This document shows, one piece after another, positions 43,090 to 50,034 of a stretch of DNA of 50,034 nucleotides. This stretch comes from Clostridium sp. CAG:138 (GTDB lineage: Bacteria > Bacillota > Clostridia > Christensenellales > CAG-138): assembly GCA_000435055.1 (NCBI GenBank), contig FR879702.1:84597-134630 (forward strand), written 5' to 3'. Numbering within the stretch: position 1 is the stretch's first letter; each line of letters starts with the position of its first letter. Under the pieces are notes generated by a model, which did not search any database, was not told the origin of the DNA, and saw only the letters and a program-made list of their open reading frames with translations. A program made the position numbers and the translations under genes.

Positions 43090-44766
43090 TCAGTTATCGA
43101 CTGAATCGAGATATTCCGCAGCAGCCCGAACAAGCAATTTGTACCGTTTTTGTGTGTCGGCATTTTTGCCGCAGTACTCATGCGGAACAACGCTATTGTG
43201 TTCAAAGTTTATCTCGCCGCAGTCGTGCAGTCTTCCGTACATTCGCGTATACTCCCGCAGCTTTTCCGCAAGCGCGGCACTGCATTCGTGCGGCAGCATC
43301 CGCCACTGCCAGTTTCCGGAAGCAACGCCCGGAGTGTTGACCCTCCCTTCCGCCGAAAGCCCGAGAACATCCTGCATTTGCGCGATAAAGATTCCGGCAG
43401 GCGAACACATGCCTCCGCGAATCATACCCCAGTTGATGCCCTCGGCGGCGTTCAGCGCAAGATACTGCTCTGCAAATCTGCGTTCGGACTCCGAGGCCTC
43501 TGCAAACCATTGCATAATCGGTGCATTGTCGTGCGTACCGGTATAATATACCCTGTTTTCTGCCACTCTGTGCGGCAGGTAATCGCTGTTTGCATCGGGG
43601 TTGAACCCGAACTGAAGAATGCTCATGCCGGGGAAGCCCGAGTTTTTAACAAGCTCATGTACCTCCGGTGTCAGGAAACCGAGATCTTCCGCAATGAACG
43701 ATAATCCCGGCAGCCTTTTCTTTACTGCATTGACAAAATCCATTCCGGGCGCGGGAAGCCACCTGCCGTTTTCCGCCGTGGTTTCACCGAACGGAACGGC
43801 CCAAAAGCTTTCAAACCCGCGAAAATGATCAATACGGACAACATCGTAAAGCTTTTGTGCGCATTGCAAACGTTCCGCCCACCATGCATAGTTTTCGGAA
43901 GCGTGAATTTCCCAATTGTAAAGAGGATTGCCCCAAAGCTGCCCGGTGGGACTGAAGTAATCCGGTGGTACCCCCGCAACATCAGTCGGCACGAATGATT
44001 CATCCAACATAAAATGTCTGCTGTTTGCCCAGCAGTCCGCAGAATCAAGCGCAACATAAATCGGAACATCTCCGATAATTCCTATACCGAGTTGATTCAC
44101 ATAGTTTTTCAGCCGGTTCCATTGCTTAAAGAAAAGCTGCTGAATCGATAATTGCAAGCGAATCTCATCGGCTTGTGATTCGACAAACTCGGCTGGAACA
44201 AGCTGCTTCGGCATTGCTTTGCCCGCATTCCACTCCGTCCATGGTTTCATGCCAAAATGTGTTTTCAATGCAGTGAAGACGGCGTAATCATAAATCTGCG
44301 TTGAGCAGCAGCGTGAAAACTGCTCAACCTCCGCTGCATTGCGGCGTATATTTCGCTCTGCCGCAAGCCGCAGCAGCGGAAGACGTAAGGAGAAGAGTTT
44401 GCCATAGTCAATGCGGCGCAGTTCACCGCTGAAATCACTTTTTTGCACTTCATCAGCGGTCAACAGTCCGTCATCAACCAACATGTCAAGGTCAATAAAA
44501 TACGGATTGCCCGCAGCGGAAGAGAAGCATTGATAGGGAGAATCTCCGAAGCCCGTCGGATTAAGCGGCAGAACCTGCCAATAGCTTTGTCCCGAAGCTG
44601 CAAGAAAATCTGCAAACTCGTATGCCGCCGCTCCAAATGTTCCGATACCGTGCGGAGACGGCAGTGAGAATACGGGCATGAGTATTCCGCACGACCGTTT
44701 TAAGTGTGAGGCTGAACCGTCTGCACCGTTTTCAAATATGTCCCAAGGATTGTTTTTTTCTGTCAT
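43090..44766 (-). CDS. malQ: 4-alpha-glucanotransferase (amylomaltase)
   Basis: MalQ transfers alpha-1,4-glucan segments between maltodextrins, in glycogen or maltodextrin use. This GH77 protein of 558 residues has the nucleophile Asp313 (VVRIDHFRGF), acid/base Glu360 (FIAEDLG) and transition-state Asp413 (TGTHDNAP), plus the GH77 blocks SYWQVLPLNPTG and SPYQCFSSAAGNP. An AGGGGAAGG sequence precedes the ATG. A roughly 20-residue N-terminal extension is present. It is monocistronic, convergent with the TIGR04086 gene; no other glycogen gene is nearby. Confidence 0.95.
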   Translation of the reverse strand: MTEKNNPWDIFENGADGSASHLKRSCGILMPVFSLPSPHGIGTFGAAAYEFADFLAASGQSYWQVLPLNPTGFGDSPYQCFSSAAGNPYFIDLDMLVDDGLLTADEVQKSDFSGELRRIDYGKLFSLRLPLLRLAAERNIRRNAAEVEQFSRCCSTQIYDYAVFTALKTHFGMKPWTEWNAGKAMPKQLVPAEFVESQADEIRLQLSIQQLFFKQWNRLKNYVNQLGIGIIGDVPIYVALDSADCWANSRHFMLDESFVPTDVAGVPPDYFSPTGQLWGNPLYNWEIHASENYAWWAERLQCAQKLYDVVRIDHFRGFESFWAVPFGETTAENGRWLPAPGMDFVNAVKKRLPGLSFIAEDLGFLTPEVHELVKNSGFPGMSILQFGFNPDANSDYLPHRVAENRVYYTGTHDNAPIMQWFAEASESERRFAEQYLALNAAEGINWGMIRGGMCSPAGIFIAQMQDVLGLSAEGRVNTPGVASGNWQWRMLPHECSAALAEKLREYTRMYGRLHDCGEINFEHNSVVPHEYCGKNADTQKRYKLLVRAAAEYLDSVDN

Positions 44767-44836
44767 AACCTTCCCCTGCTGCCATCAACTGCAAAATACT
44801 GCCGCAAAAATTTTCTGCGCAACTGCGGCATAGTTT

Positions 44837-44865
44837 ATTATATTCGTTTTCGCATGAGCAGTCAA
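44837..44865 (-). promoter_or_regulatory. Promoter of malQ
   Basis: On the minus strand TTGACT (44860-44865) and a perfect TATAAT (44837-44842) are 17 bp apart. The leader of about 65 bases can form a GCCGCA/TGCGGC hairpin. The stretch 44866-44966 between this and the hyd promoter holds only a stray TATAAT. Confidence 0.75.
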
Positions 44866-44966
44866 GCCCGCCGAACTCGGCTGTTCTGTCACCCTGAATA
44901 AATACAGTTGAAATATAATACATGACTCTGTTTAAAAAATATTCCGAAATCATTCAGTGACAGGGC

Positions 44967-44995
44967 TTGCTATCTTTCACCGATTCGGTTATAAT
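44967..44995 (+). promoter_or_regulatory. Promoter of the hydrogenase-maturation operon
   Basis: TTGCTA (44967-44972) and a perfect TATAAT (44990-44995) are 17 bp apart. The predicted start near 45002 gives an unusually long leader of about 250 bases before the first gene. Confidence 0.75.
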
Positions 44996-45056
44996 GTAGG
45001 TGAAACCTGACAACAGGAACGAAACCTGCTTCGTTCCGACGGAAAGGGGTCACAAG

Positions 45057-45101
45057 TTGATACCGGTTCCCACTTTTAAAACACTCCGCAGCATTTTATG
45101 A
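45057..45101 (+). CDS. Possible 14-residue leader peptide
   Basis: A TTG at 45057 with AAAGGGG 7 bases upstream opens the peptide MIPVPTFKTLRSIL. Its stop overlaps (ATGA) an ATG at 45098 opening a second 26-codon frame (MNSQRVCMPGVFSC, then 12 more residues) that runs across the terminator to 45178. Overlap and spacing would suit translation-linked attenuation, but such short frames can arise by chance. Confidence 0.25.
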   Translation: MIPVPTFKTLRSIL

Positions 45102-45134
45102 ATTCACAGCGGGTGTGTATGCCGGGCGTTTTCA

Positions 45135-45168
45135 GCTGTACCCATTTCCTGCGGGTACGGCGTTTTTT
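45135..45168 (+). terminator. Intrinsic terminator inside the hyd operon leader
   Basis: GCTGTACCC (45135-45143) pairs with GGGTACGGC (45153-45161) with one G-T pair and a 9-base loop, followed by CG? spacing of one base and six T residues (45163-45168). It is upstream of the first gene and downstream of the promoter, as in transcription attenuators. Confidence 0.82.
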
Positions 45169-45252
45169 GTTTATATAAACGTTTTTCGCTGCGATTTGAA
45201 CCGCATACGGCAGCAGCAGATTCAAACGCAAAAATAAGGAGGGGGCAAAGCT

Positions 45253-45507
45253 ATGCAAACAAGAGTGGCTGTGATGGCTATCATCGTTGATAAGGCGGAT
45301 TCGGTTGAAAAACTGAATGCCGTTCTGCACGAATTCGGAGAATACATTATCGGGCGAATGGGGCTGCCGTACAGGGCGCGGCATGTTAATATCCTTTCCG
45401 TTGCAATTGATGCGCCGCAGGATGTTATTTCGGCACTTGCAGGCAGGCTCGGCAATATTGTCGGAATAAGCGTCAAAACAGCATATTCAAACGTAATCAG
45501 TGATTAG
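45253..45507 (+). CDS. TM1266-family putative iron-only hydrogenase system regulator
   Basis: The 84-residue protein has the ACT-like, ferredoxin-fold pattern of the TM1266 family (RVAVMAIIVDKADSVEKLN...HEFGEYIIGRMGLPYR...NILSVAIDAPQDVISALAGRLGNIVGISVKTAYS). The family lies beside hydE/F/G genes in Thermotoga and Clostridia and resembles NikR's C-terminal domain without a DNA-binding part, so regulation is a naming convention rather than shown here. AAGGAGG lies 10 bases before the ATG. It is first in the maturation operon. Confidence 0.88.
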   Translation: MQTRVAVMAIIVDKADSVEKLNAVLHEFGEYIIGRMGLPYRARHVNILSVAIDAPQDVISALAGRLGNIVGISVKTAYSNVISD

Positions 45508-45559
45508 CTGATTTTGCCTATATTTTGGTATTTGATTCCGATTCGAAGGGAGAAAAAAG

Positions 45560-46627
45560 TTGGAAGCTGAAAAAAACACCGGCATTGAATACGCAAAAAG
45601 TCTCGTTGACAGACTTGCAGCCGTACACACACTCGAACTTGAAGAATATGAACAGCTTATTTCTGCACAAAACAGCGAAACGGCAGCTTATGCAGCAAAA
45701 AAAGCTGATTTTTTCCGAAAGCAAATTTACGGAACGGATGTTTTCATTCGCGGACTTATCGAAGTCGGCAGCTGCTGCAAAAATGACTGTCTGTATTGCG
45801 GAATTCGAAAATCAAACGTCAATGCAGAACGCTATGTTTTAACGGAAGAGCAGATCCTTGACTGTTGTCGGGAGGGTTATGCGCTTGGCTTTCGTACTTT
45901 TGTGCTTCAGGGCGGTGAAGGCATGCTTCCTGTCGGAAAAATCTGCCGCACAGTAAAAAAAATACGCAGCTGTTTTCCGGATTGTGCAATAACGCTGTCG
46001 CTCGGCGAATATCCTCGCAGTGATTATCTGAAAATGTTTGAATCCGGCGCAGATCGCTACCTTTTGAGGCATGAAACGGCCGATTCCGTGCATTATCGAA
46101 AGCTGCACCCTTTGGAAATGTCCTTTGAAAATCGAATGCGCTGTTTGAAAGATCTTAAGGAAATCGGTTTTCAGGTGGGCTGCGGGTTCATGGTCGGTTC
46201 ACCGATGCAAACAACGGCAGCGCTTGCAAAAGATTTGAAATTCATTGAAGAATTCTCCCCGGATATGTGCGGCATCGGCCCGTTTATTCCGCATAAAGAC
46301 ACGCCGTTTGCAAAATTCCCGGCAGGAAGTGTTGAGCAGACCTGTTTTCTTCTCTCACTGATAAGGCTCATAAAGCCGAATATTCTTTTGCCCTCCACCA
46401 CAGCACTCGGCACGATTGACCCGAACGGACGTGAAAAAGGCATTCTTGCTGGAGCCAATGTCGTGATGCCGAACCTGTCCCCCATTGCCGTGCGAAAGAA
46501 ATATTCGCTTTATGACAACAAAATATGCACAGGTGATGAATCTGCACAGTGCCTTAAATGCCTGAACGGCAGGTTGAACGCGATCGGCTTTCAAACCGTC
46601 ACTTCACGGGGAGATATCAAGCGCTGA
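45560..46627 (+). CDS. hydE: [FeFe]-hydrogenase H-cluster maturase HydE (radical SAM)
   Basis: HydE is a radical-SAM enzyme in synthesis of the 2Fe subcluster of the H-cluster. The 355-residue product has the radical-SAM cysteines Cys73, Cys77 and Cys80 (CKNDCLYC), the SLGEYPRSDY and RHETAD blocks, and the C-terminal second-cluster motif C-x7-C-x2-C (CTGDESAQCLKC) as in Thermotoga HydE. The start is TTG with AAGGGAG 7 bases upstream. It follows the TM1266 gene by 52 bases. BioB- or PylB-like function is less likely given the neighbours. Confidence 0.93.
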   Translation: MEAEKNTGIEYAKSLVDRLAAVHTLELEEYEQLISAQNSETAAYAAKKADFFRKQIYGTDVFIRGLIEVGSCCKNDCLYCGIRKSNVNAERYVLTEEQILDCCREGYALGFRTFVLQGGEGMLPVGKICRTVKKIRSCFPDCAITLSLGEYPRSDYLKMFESGADRYLLRHETADSVHYRKLHPLEMSFENRMRCLKDLKEIGFQVGCGFMVGSPMQTTAALAKDLKFIEEFSPDMCGIGPFIPHKDTPFAKFPAGSVEQTCFLLSLIRLIKPNILLPSTTALGTIDPNGREKGILAGANVVMPNLSPIAVRKKYSLYDNKICTGDESAQCLKCLNGRLNAIGFQTVTSRGDIKR

Positions 46628-46811
46628 ATAATCTGAAGCTTTTTGAATAAAAAATGAAGATGCACCGCCGCAGCTTGCTGATGCTTGCGAAGTTTGTTTC
46701 AACATTAAGCGGTGTGTGGCGGCACTCGCCGGGAAGATCTCCGGGCAACAGCATTGTTACGATAATTTTATCTGACGGAAAGAGTAATCCGACCGACAAG
46801 AAAGGAATAAT

Positions 46812-48260
46812 ATGGCTATTTTTGATCCCAAATCCCTCCGTGCGGAGGAGTTCATCAACGATGAGGAAATCCGCGAAACCATTGCTTATGCGGAAGCAAA
46901 TAAGCACAATATCGAGCTAATCAACAGTCTGCTCGAAAAGGCCGCACCGAAGCGCAGCGGAAACGGCGTAACCTGCGCGGGACTCACCCACAGGGAAGCA
47001 TCCGTTCTGCTTGCATGCGATATTCCCGAAGTTACCGAACGCATGTACAAGCTTGCAAACGACATAAAGCTTGCTTTTTACGGAAACAGAATCGTAATGT
47101 TCGCTCCGCTTTATCTTTCAGATTACTGCGTGAACGGCTGCGTATACTGTCCGTATCACCTCAAAAACAAACATATCGCCCGTATTAAGCTGACGCAGGA
47201 ACAAGTGCGTCAGGAAGTAATCGCTTTGCAGGATATGGGGCATAAACGCCTTGCGATCGAAGCAGGCGAAGATCCTGTCCACAACCCGATAGAGTACATA
47301 CTCGAATGCATAAAAACTATCTATTCCGTTCACCACAAAAACGGAGATATTCGCAGGGTGAACGTGAACATTGCCGCAACCACGGTTGAAAACTATCGGA
47401 AACTTAAGGATGCCGGCATCGGAACGTACATCCTGTTTCAGGAAACATACAATAAAAAGAGCTATCTTGAACTTCATCCGACGGGACCGAAGCACGACTA
47501 TGATTACCATACCGAGGCAATGGACAGAGCAATGGAAGGCGGCATTGATGACGTCGGACTCGGTGTTTTGTTTGGATTGGAGGGTTATCAATATGAATTT
47601 GCAGGGCTGCTGATGCATGCCGAGCATCTTGAAGCAGTTCACGGCGTCGGGCCGCACACAATCAGCGTTCCGCGAATCAAACATGCGGATGATATCGATC
47701 CTAATGTTTTTGACAACAGCCTTTCCGATGAACTCTTTGCAAAGATCATTGCATGTATCCGCATCGCCGTGCCGTATACCGGCATGATAATATCCACACG
47801 TGAAAGCGAGACGATACGCGGCAAGGTGCTTGATTACGGCATTTCGCAGATCAGCGGTGCATCACGCACTTCCGTCGGCGGATACACGGAAAAAGAGCGT
47901 CCGCATGACTCCGAGCAGTTCGATGTTTCAGATCAGCGCACACTTGATGAGGTTGTCCGCTGGCTTATGGAACTGGATCACATCCCGTCATTCTGCACGG
48001 CATGTTATCGCGAAGGTCGCACAGGCGACAGGTTCATGAGTTTGTGCAAAAACGGACAGATTCTGAATTGCTGTCACCCCAATGCACTCATGACACTGAC
48101 AGAGTTCCTTGTTGACTATGCTTCAGACGAAACGCGAAACATTGGATACGAAATGATTTCACGTGAAATTGAAAAGATTCCCAACGAGAAGGTCCGCGAA
48201 CTTACAAGGCAGCATGTTGCAGACATTCGTTCATCCAACAGGCGTGATTTCAGGTTCTGA
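46812..48260 (+). CDS. hydG: [FeFe]-hydrogenase H-cluster maturase HydG (radical SAM tyrosine lyase)
   Basis: HydG cleaves tyrosine to supply CO and CN- ligands on iron for the H-cluster. The 482-residue protein has the radical-SAM motif CVNGCVYC (Cys106, Cys110, Cys113) and the auxiliary cluster motif C-x2-C-x22-C (Cys395, Cys398, Cys421), which separates HydG from ThiH. AAAGGA precedes the ATG. The 184-base gap after hydE has no recognised gene; it contains a CCGG-rich inverted repeat near 46728-46745 and a CACCGC/GCGGTG pair. Confidence 0.95.
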   Translation: MAIFDPKSLRAEEFINDEEIRETIAYAEANKHNIELINSLLEKAAPKRSGNGVTCAGLTHREASVLLACDIPEVTERMYKLANDIKLAFYGNRIVMFAPLYLSDYCVNGCVYCPYHLKNKHIARIKLTQEQVRQEVIALQDMGHKRLAIEAGEDPVHNPIEYILECIKTIYSVHHKNGDIRRVNVNIAATTVENYRKLKDAGIGTYILFQETYNKKSYLELHPTGPKHDYDYHTEAMDRAMEGGIDDVGLGVLFGLEGYQYEFAGLLMHAEHLEAVHGVGPHTISVPRIKHADDIDPNVFDNSLSDELFAKIIACIRIAVPYTGMIISTRESETIRGKVLDYGISQISGASRTSVGGYTEKERPHDSEQFDVSDQRTLDEVVRWLMELDHIPSFCTACYREGRTGDRFMSLCKNGQILNCCHPNALMTLTEFLVDYASDETRNIGYEMISREIEKIPNEKVRELTRQHVADIRSSNRRDFRF

Positions 48261-48294
48261 TTTTAAAACTGTCAAGATATATTCGGAGGGGAAA

Positions 48295-49509
48295 ATGAGT
48301 TTAAACGATAAGCCCGCCGCCGAACGGGTGCATATCGGCTTTTTCGGGTTACGCAATGCGGGAAAATCCAGCCTTGTGAATGCTGTCACGGGACAGAATC
48401 TTGCACTTGTTTCCGATATAAAAGGGACTACAACCGATCCTGTTCAAAAAACTATGGAGCTGCTGCCGATAGGTCCCGTTGTCATCATTGACACGCCCGG
48501 CATTGATGATGAAGGTGAGCTTGGCTCAATGCGTGTTGAGCGTGCTGAAAAAATGCTGCAAAAAACTGATATTGCCGTCCTTGTTGCGGATGCCGCTGCG
48601 GGTCTTGGCGAACACGAAGGCAGGCTTATGCGCATTTTTACCGATAAGAAAATTCCGTTCGTCATTGCCTTCAACAAGTGTGACCTTTTGAGCGCGATTC
48701 CGAAGAGCAAAAGTAACAGCCTTTACGTAAGCGCAAAAACAGGGTTTGGAATTGACGAGTTAAAAAATCGACTCGGGTCACTTCTGCCTTCCGCCAAACA
48801 CGAAAGAATGCTCATCGGAGACTTGGTATCGCCGAATGACATTGTTGTTCTCGTAACGCCGATTGATGAATCTGCGCCGAAGGGACGACTTATTCTCCCG
48901 CAGCAGCAGATGATACGCAGCATACTTGATGCAGCCGCTGTCAACATTGTTGTTAAGGACACGGAGCTTGAAGCTGCTCTCGCCGCAATCGCACGCAAGC
49001 CTAAACTTGTTATCACCGATTCTCAAGCGTTCGGAAAGGTCAGCAAAATCGTTCCCGAAGACATATTGCTGACGTCGTTCTCAATCCTGTTTGCCCGTTA
49101 TAAAGGTGAGCTTGAATCTTTCACGGCAGGCGCAGCAAAACTCAACATGCTCGCAGACGGCGACAGGGTGCTGATTTCAGAGGGCTGCACTCATCACAGG
49201 CAGTGCAACGATATCGGAACGGTTAAAATGCCGGGATGGATAAAAGAGTATGCAAAAAAGGAGTTGTTCTTTGATTTCACATCCGGCGGAGACTTTCCGA
49301 GTCTTGATGAGCTTCGTAAATATGCCTTGGTTGTTCACTGCGGCGCATGTATGCTTAACGAGCGTGAGGTTCATTCAAGACTTGAAAAAGCTGAAAAAGC
49401 AGGTGTCAGCATTACAAATTACGGCATTGCGATCGCTCAAATGCACGGAATTCTGCGGCGTTCACTTTCGCCTTTTCCCCAATTGCTGCAAAAACTGCGG
49501 GAGCGTTAA
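48295..49509 (+). CDS. hydF: [FeFe]-hydrogenase H-cluster maturation GTPase HydF
   Basis: HydF is the scaffold GTPase on which the 2Fe subcluster is assembled and from which it is passed to apo-hydrogenase. The 404-residue product has a GTPase domain (P-loop GLRNAGKSS 18-26, DTPGIDDEGELG, NKCD), a dimerisation domain, and the cluster-binding motif CxH-x47-HCxxC (Cys298, His300, His348, Cys349, Cys352). The ATG at 48295 has GGAGG 5 bases upstream; an earlier in-frame start lies inside hydG. It ends the maturation operon, before a terminator. Confidence 0.95.
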   Translation: MSLNDKPAAERVHIGFFGLRNAGKSSLVNAVTGQNLALVSDIKGTTTDPVQKTMELLPIGPVVIIDTPGIDDEGELGSMRVERAEKMLQKTDIAVLVADAAAGLGEHEGRLMRIFTDKKIPFVIAFNKCDLLSAIPKSKSNSLYVSAKTGFGIDELKNRLGSLLPSAKHERMLIGDLVSPNDIVVLVTPIDESAPKGRLILPQQQMIRSILDAAAVNIVVKDTELEAALAAIARKPKLVITDSQAFGKVSKIVPEDILLTSFSILFARYKGELESFTAGAAKLNMLADGDRVLISEGCTHHRQCNDIGTVKMPGWIKEYAKKELFFDFTSGGDFPSLDELRKYALVVHCGACMLNEREVHSRLEKAEKAGVSITNYGIAIAQMHGILRRSLSPFPQLLQKLRER

Positions 49510-49559
49510 TCTCCGCACAGATTGAATTGCTGCTGCATCAGTTTGCCCCAATTTAAAAA

Positions 49560-49606
49560 CGGATAGGCCGTAAACACTGTCTTTGCGGCCTGTCCGCTTT
49601 CTGTTT
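49560..49606 (+). terminator. Terminator of the hydrogenase-maturation operon
   Basis: CGGATAGGCCG (49560-49570) pairs with CGGCCTGTCCG (49586-49596) with one G-T pair, followed by CTTTCTGTTT. It lies 50 bases after the hydF stop. Confidence 0.85.
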
Positions 49607-49677
49607 AGAGCAAAAACCGTGACTGTGCCCGCACGAACGGTCGGAACACAATCATCAAAAATATTTTCCAAAGCCTA

Positions 49678-49705
49678 TTGAATTTTTCGAATTCGGCGTT
49701 ATAAT
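49678..49705 (+). promoter_or_regulatory. Promoter of mrnC
   Basis: TTGAAT (49678-49683) and a perfect TATAAT (49700-49705) are 16 bp apart. The first in-frame ATG of mrnC (49714) lies only 8 bases after the -10 box, so the transcript would be essentially leaderless. Confidence 0.7.
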
Positions 49706-49713
49706 GTATTGTG

Positions 49714-50034
49714 ATGAATTATGCGAATTGTGACAACAACACCGATCTGATTTCCGGGGTACGTCAAGCGACGAAATGCACCGGAGCAAAGGATCCAAAG
49801 TATCCGAAGGATCCAAAGCAATTGGGACCGCTTGTGCTTGCATATATCGGCGACACGATATATGACCTTTTTGTGCGCACGGAATTAGTTGATTCAACAA
49901 CGCTTACGGCACACGGGCTGCACATAGGCGCAGCAAAACGCGTTTGTGCCAAGGCACAGGCCGCAGCATTTCGCCGTATCGAGGCGCTGTTAACGGATGA
50001 TGAATCCGCAGTTTTTCGACGCGGCAGGAATGGG
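49714..50034 (+). CDS. mrnC: Mini-ribonuclease 3, 5' part (cut by window end)
   Basis: MrnC is a dsRBD-less RNase III-like enzyme that matures 23S rRNA in Firmicutes. The 107 residues in the window show LGPLVLAYIGDTIYDLFVR (catalytic Asp47), AKRVCAKAQAAAFRRIEALLTDDE and RRGRNG, in family order; the end, with the second catalytic acid, lies beyond the window. A roughly 37-residue N-terminal extension includes KDPKYPKDPK, encoded by two copies of a 12-base direct repeat. There is no ribosome-binding site, and the start sits next to the promoter; a TTG at 49822 is an alternative start. Confidence 0.9.
   Translation, partial: MNYANCDNNTDLISGVRQATKCTGAKDPKYPKDPKQLGPLVLAYIGDTIYDLFVRTELVDSTTLTAHGLHIGAAKRVCAKAQAAAFRRIEALLTDDESAVFRRGRNG

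Larger units (their letters stand above)
45002..45252 (+). promoter_or_regulatory. Structured 250-base leader with attenuator, candidate cis-regulatory RNA
   Basis: The leader begins with GTGAAACC, which can pair with GGGGTCAC (45046-45053) to close a domain. Inside it are CCTG-ACAA-CAGG and a perfect 8-bp hairpin GGAACGAA-acctgc-TTCGTTCC (45017-45038). Downstream come two overlapping mini-ORFs and an intrinsic terminator (45135-45168) that lies 84 bases before the TM1266 gene. GGGTGTG (45111-45117) could pair with the terminator's 5' arm as an antiterminator. I could not match it to a known riboswitch class by eye. It may be an attenuator or riboswitch, or an independent small RNA. Confidence 0.55.

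Noticed and set aside
46654..46920. Extra gene between hydE and hydG
   Set aside because: The frame has no ribosome-binding site and runs into the hydG start in another frame; its composition is not protein-like.
1..50034. CRISPR array, prophage or insertion sequence
   Set aside because: No regularly spaced repeats, transposase frames, terminal inverted repeats or phage structural genes were found; the single tyrosine recombinase has no integrase cargo around it.

Overview
This 50-kb window looks like ordinary chromosome from an anaerobic, mid-GC member of the Clostridia, probably an Oscillospirales/Ruminococcaceae-type gut organism. The evidence is strong AGGAGG ribosome-binding sites, several TTG starts, TTGACA/TATAAT promoters, a CIRCE operator, an endonuclease-type MutL without MutH, Mini-RNase III (MrnC), a TIGR04086 membrane protein, ferredoxin-linked indolepyruvate oxidoreductase, and a complete [FeFe]-hydrogenase maturation set. 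No prophage, insertion sequence or CRISPR array was seen. The taxonomic placement is inference from gene content.

Layout. (1) 0.1-6.9 kb, minus strand: glmS, pdp, queA, tgt, tsaE, tsaB, an operon-like run of cell-wall precursor, nucleoside salvage and tRNA-modification genes ending in a terminator. (2) 7.0-8.4 kb: a divergent cysteine desulfidase gene. (3) 8.6-17.75 kb, plus strand: miaB, mutS, mutL, miaA, a ynbB-like PLP enzyme and a Cys-rich small protein, with a promoter before miaB and a strong terminator after the last gene. (4) 17.8-25.6 kb, minus strand: uvrB, uvrA, a nitroreductase, rnhA and a Xer-like tyrosine recombinase with a perfect dif-like inverted repeat beside it. (5) 25.8-26.9 kb: a 58-residue membrane protein and an ECF-transporter S component. 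(6) 27.1-35.3 kb, plus strand: iorA, iorB, a PatB/MalY-type aminotransferase, pcrA and ligA. (7) 35.5-39.2 kb: a MATE transporter converging on htpG, which has a CIRCE/HrcA operator and an unusual four-repeat CxCxH insertion. (8) 39.3-40.4 kb: tRNA-Val(CAC) with a mirrored 3' trailer, then a decayed small gene. (9) 40.4-44.9 kb: an M29 aminopeptidase, two membrane proteins and malQ on the opposite strand. (10) 45.0-49.6 kb, plus strand: a structured leader with an intrinsic terminator, then a TM1266-family regulator, hydE, hydG and hydF. (11) The 5' part of mrnC, cut by the window end.

How the genes fit together: tsaB/tsaE, queA/tgt and miaA/miaB modify tRNA; mutS/mutL, uvrA/uvrB, pcrA, ligA and rnhA cover mismatch repair, excision repair, helicase, ligation and RNA:DNA hybrid removal; iorAB yields reduced ferredoxin from aromatic 2-oxo acids, and HydEFG build the H-cluster of hydrogenases that can discharge it as H2. 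No hydrogenase structural gene lies in the window.

The most unusual signals are the CxCxH repeat array in HtpG, the attenuator-bearing leader of the hydrogenase-maturation operon with overlapping mini-ORFs, the dif-like palindrome next to the recombinase gene, and the tRNA-Val trailer that mirrors the tRNA's own 3' end.
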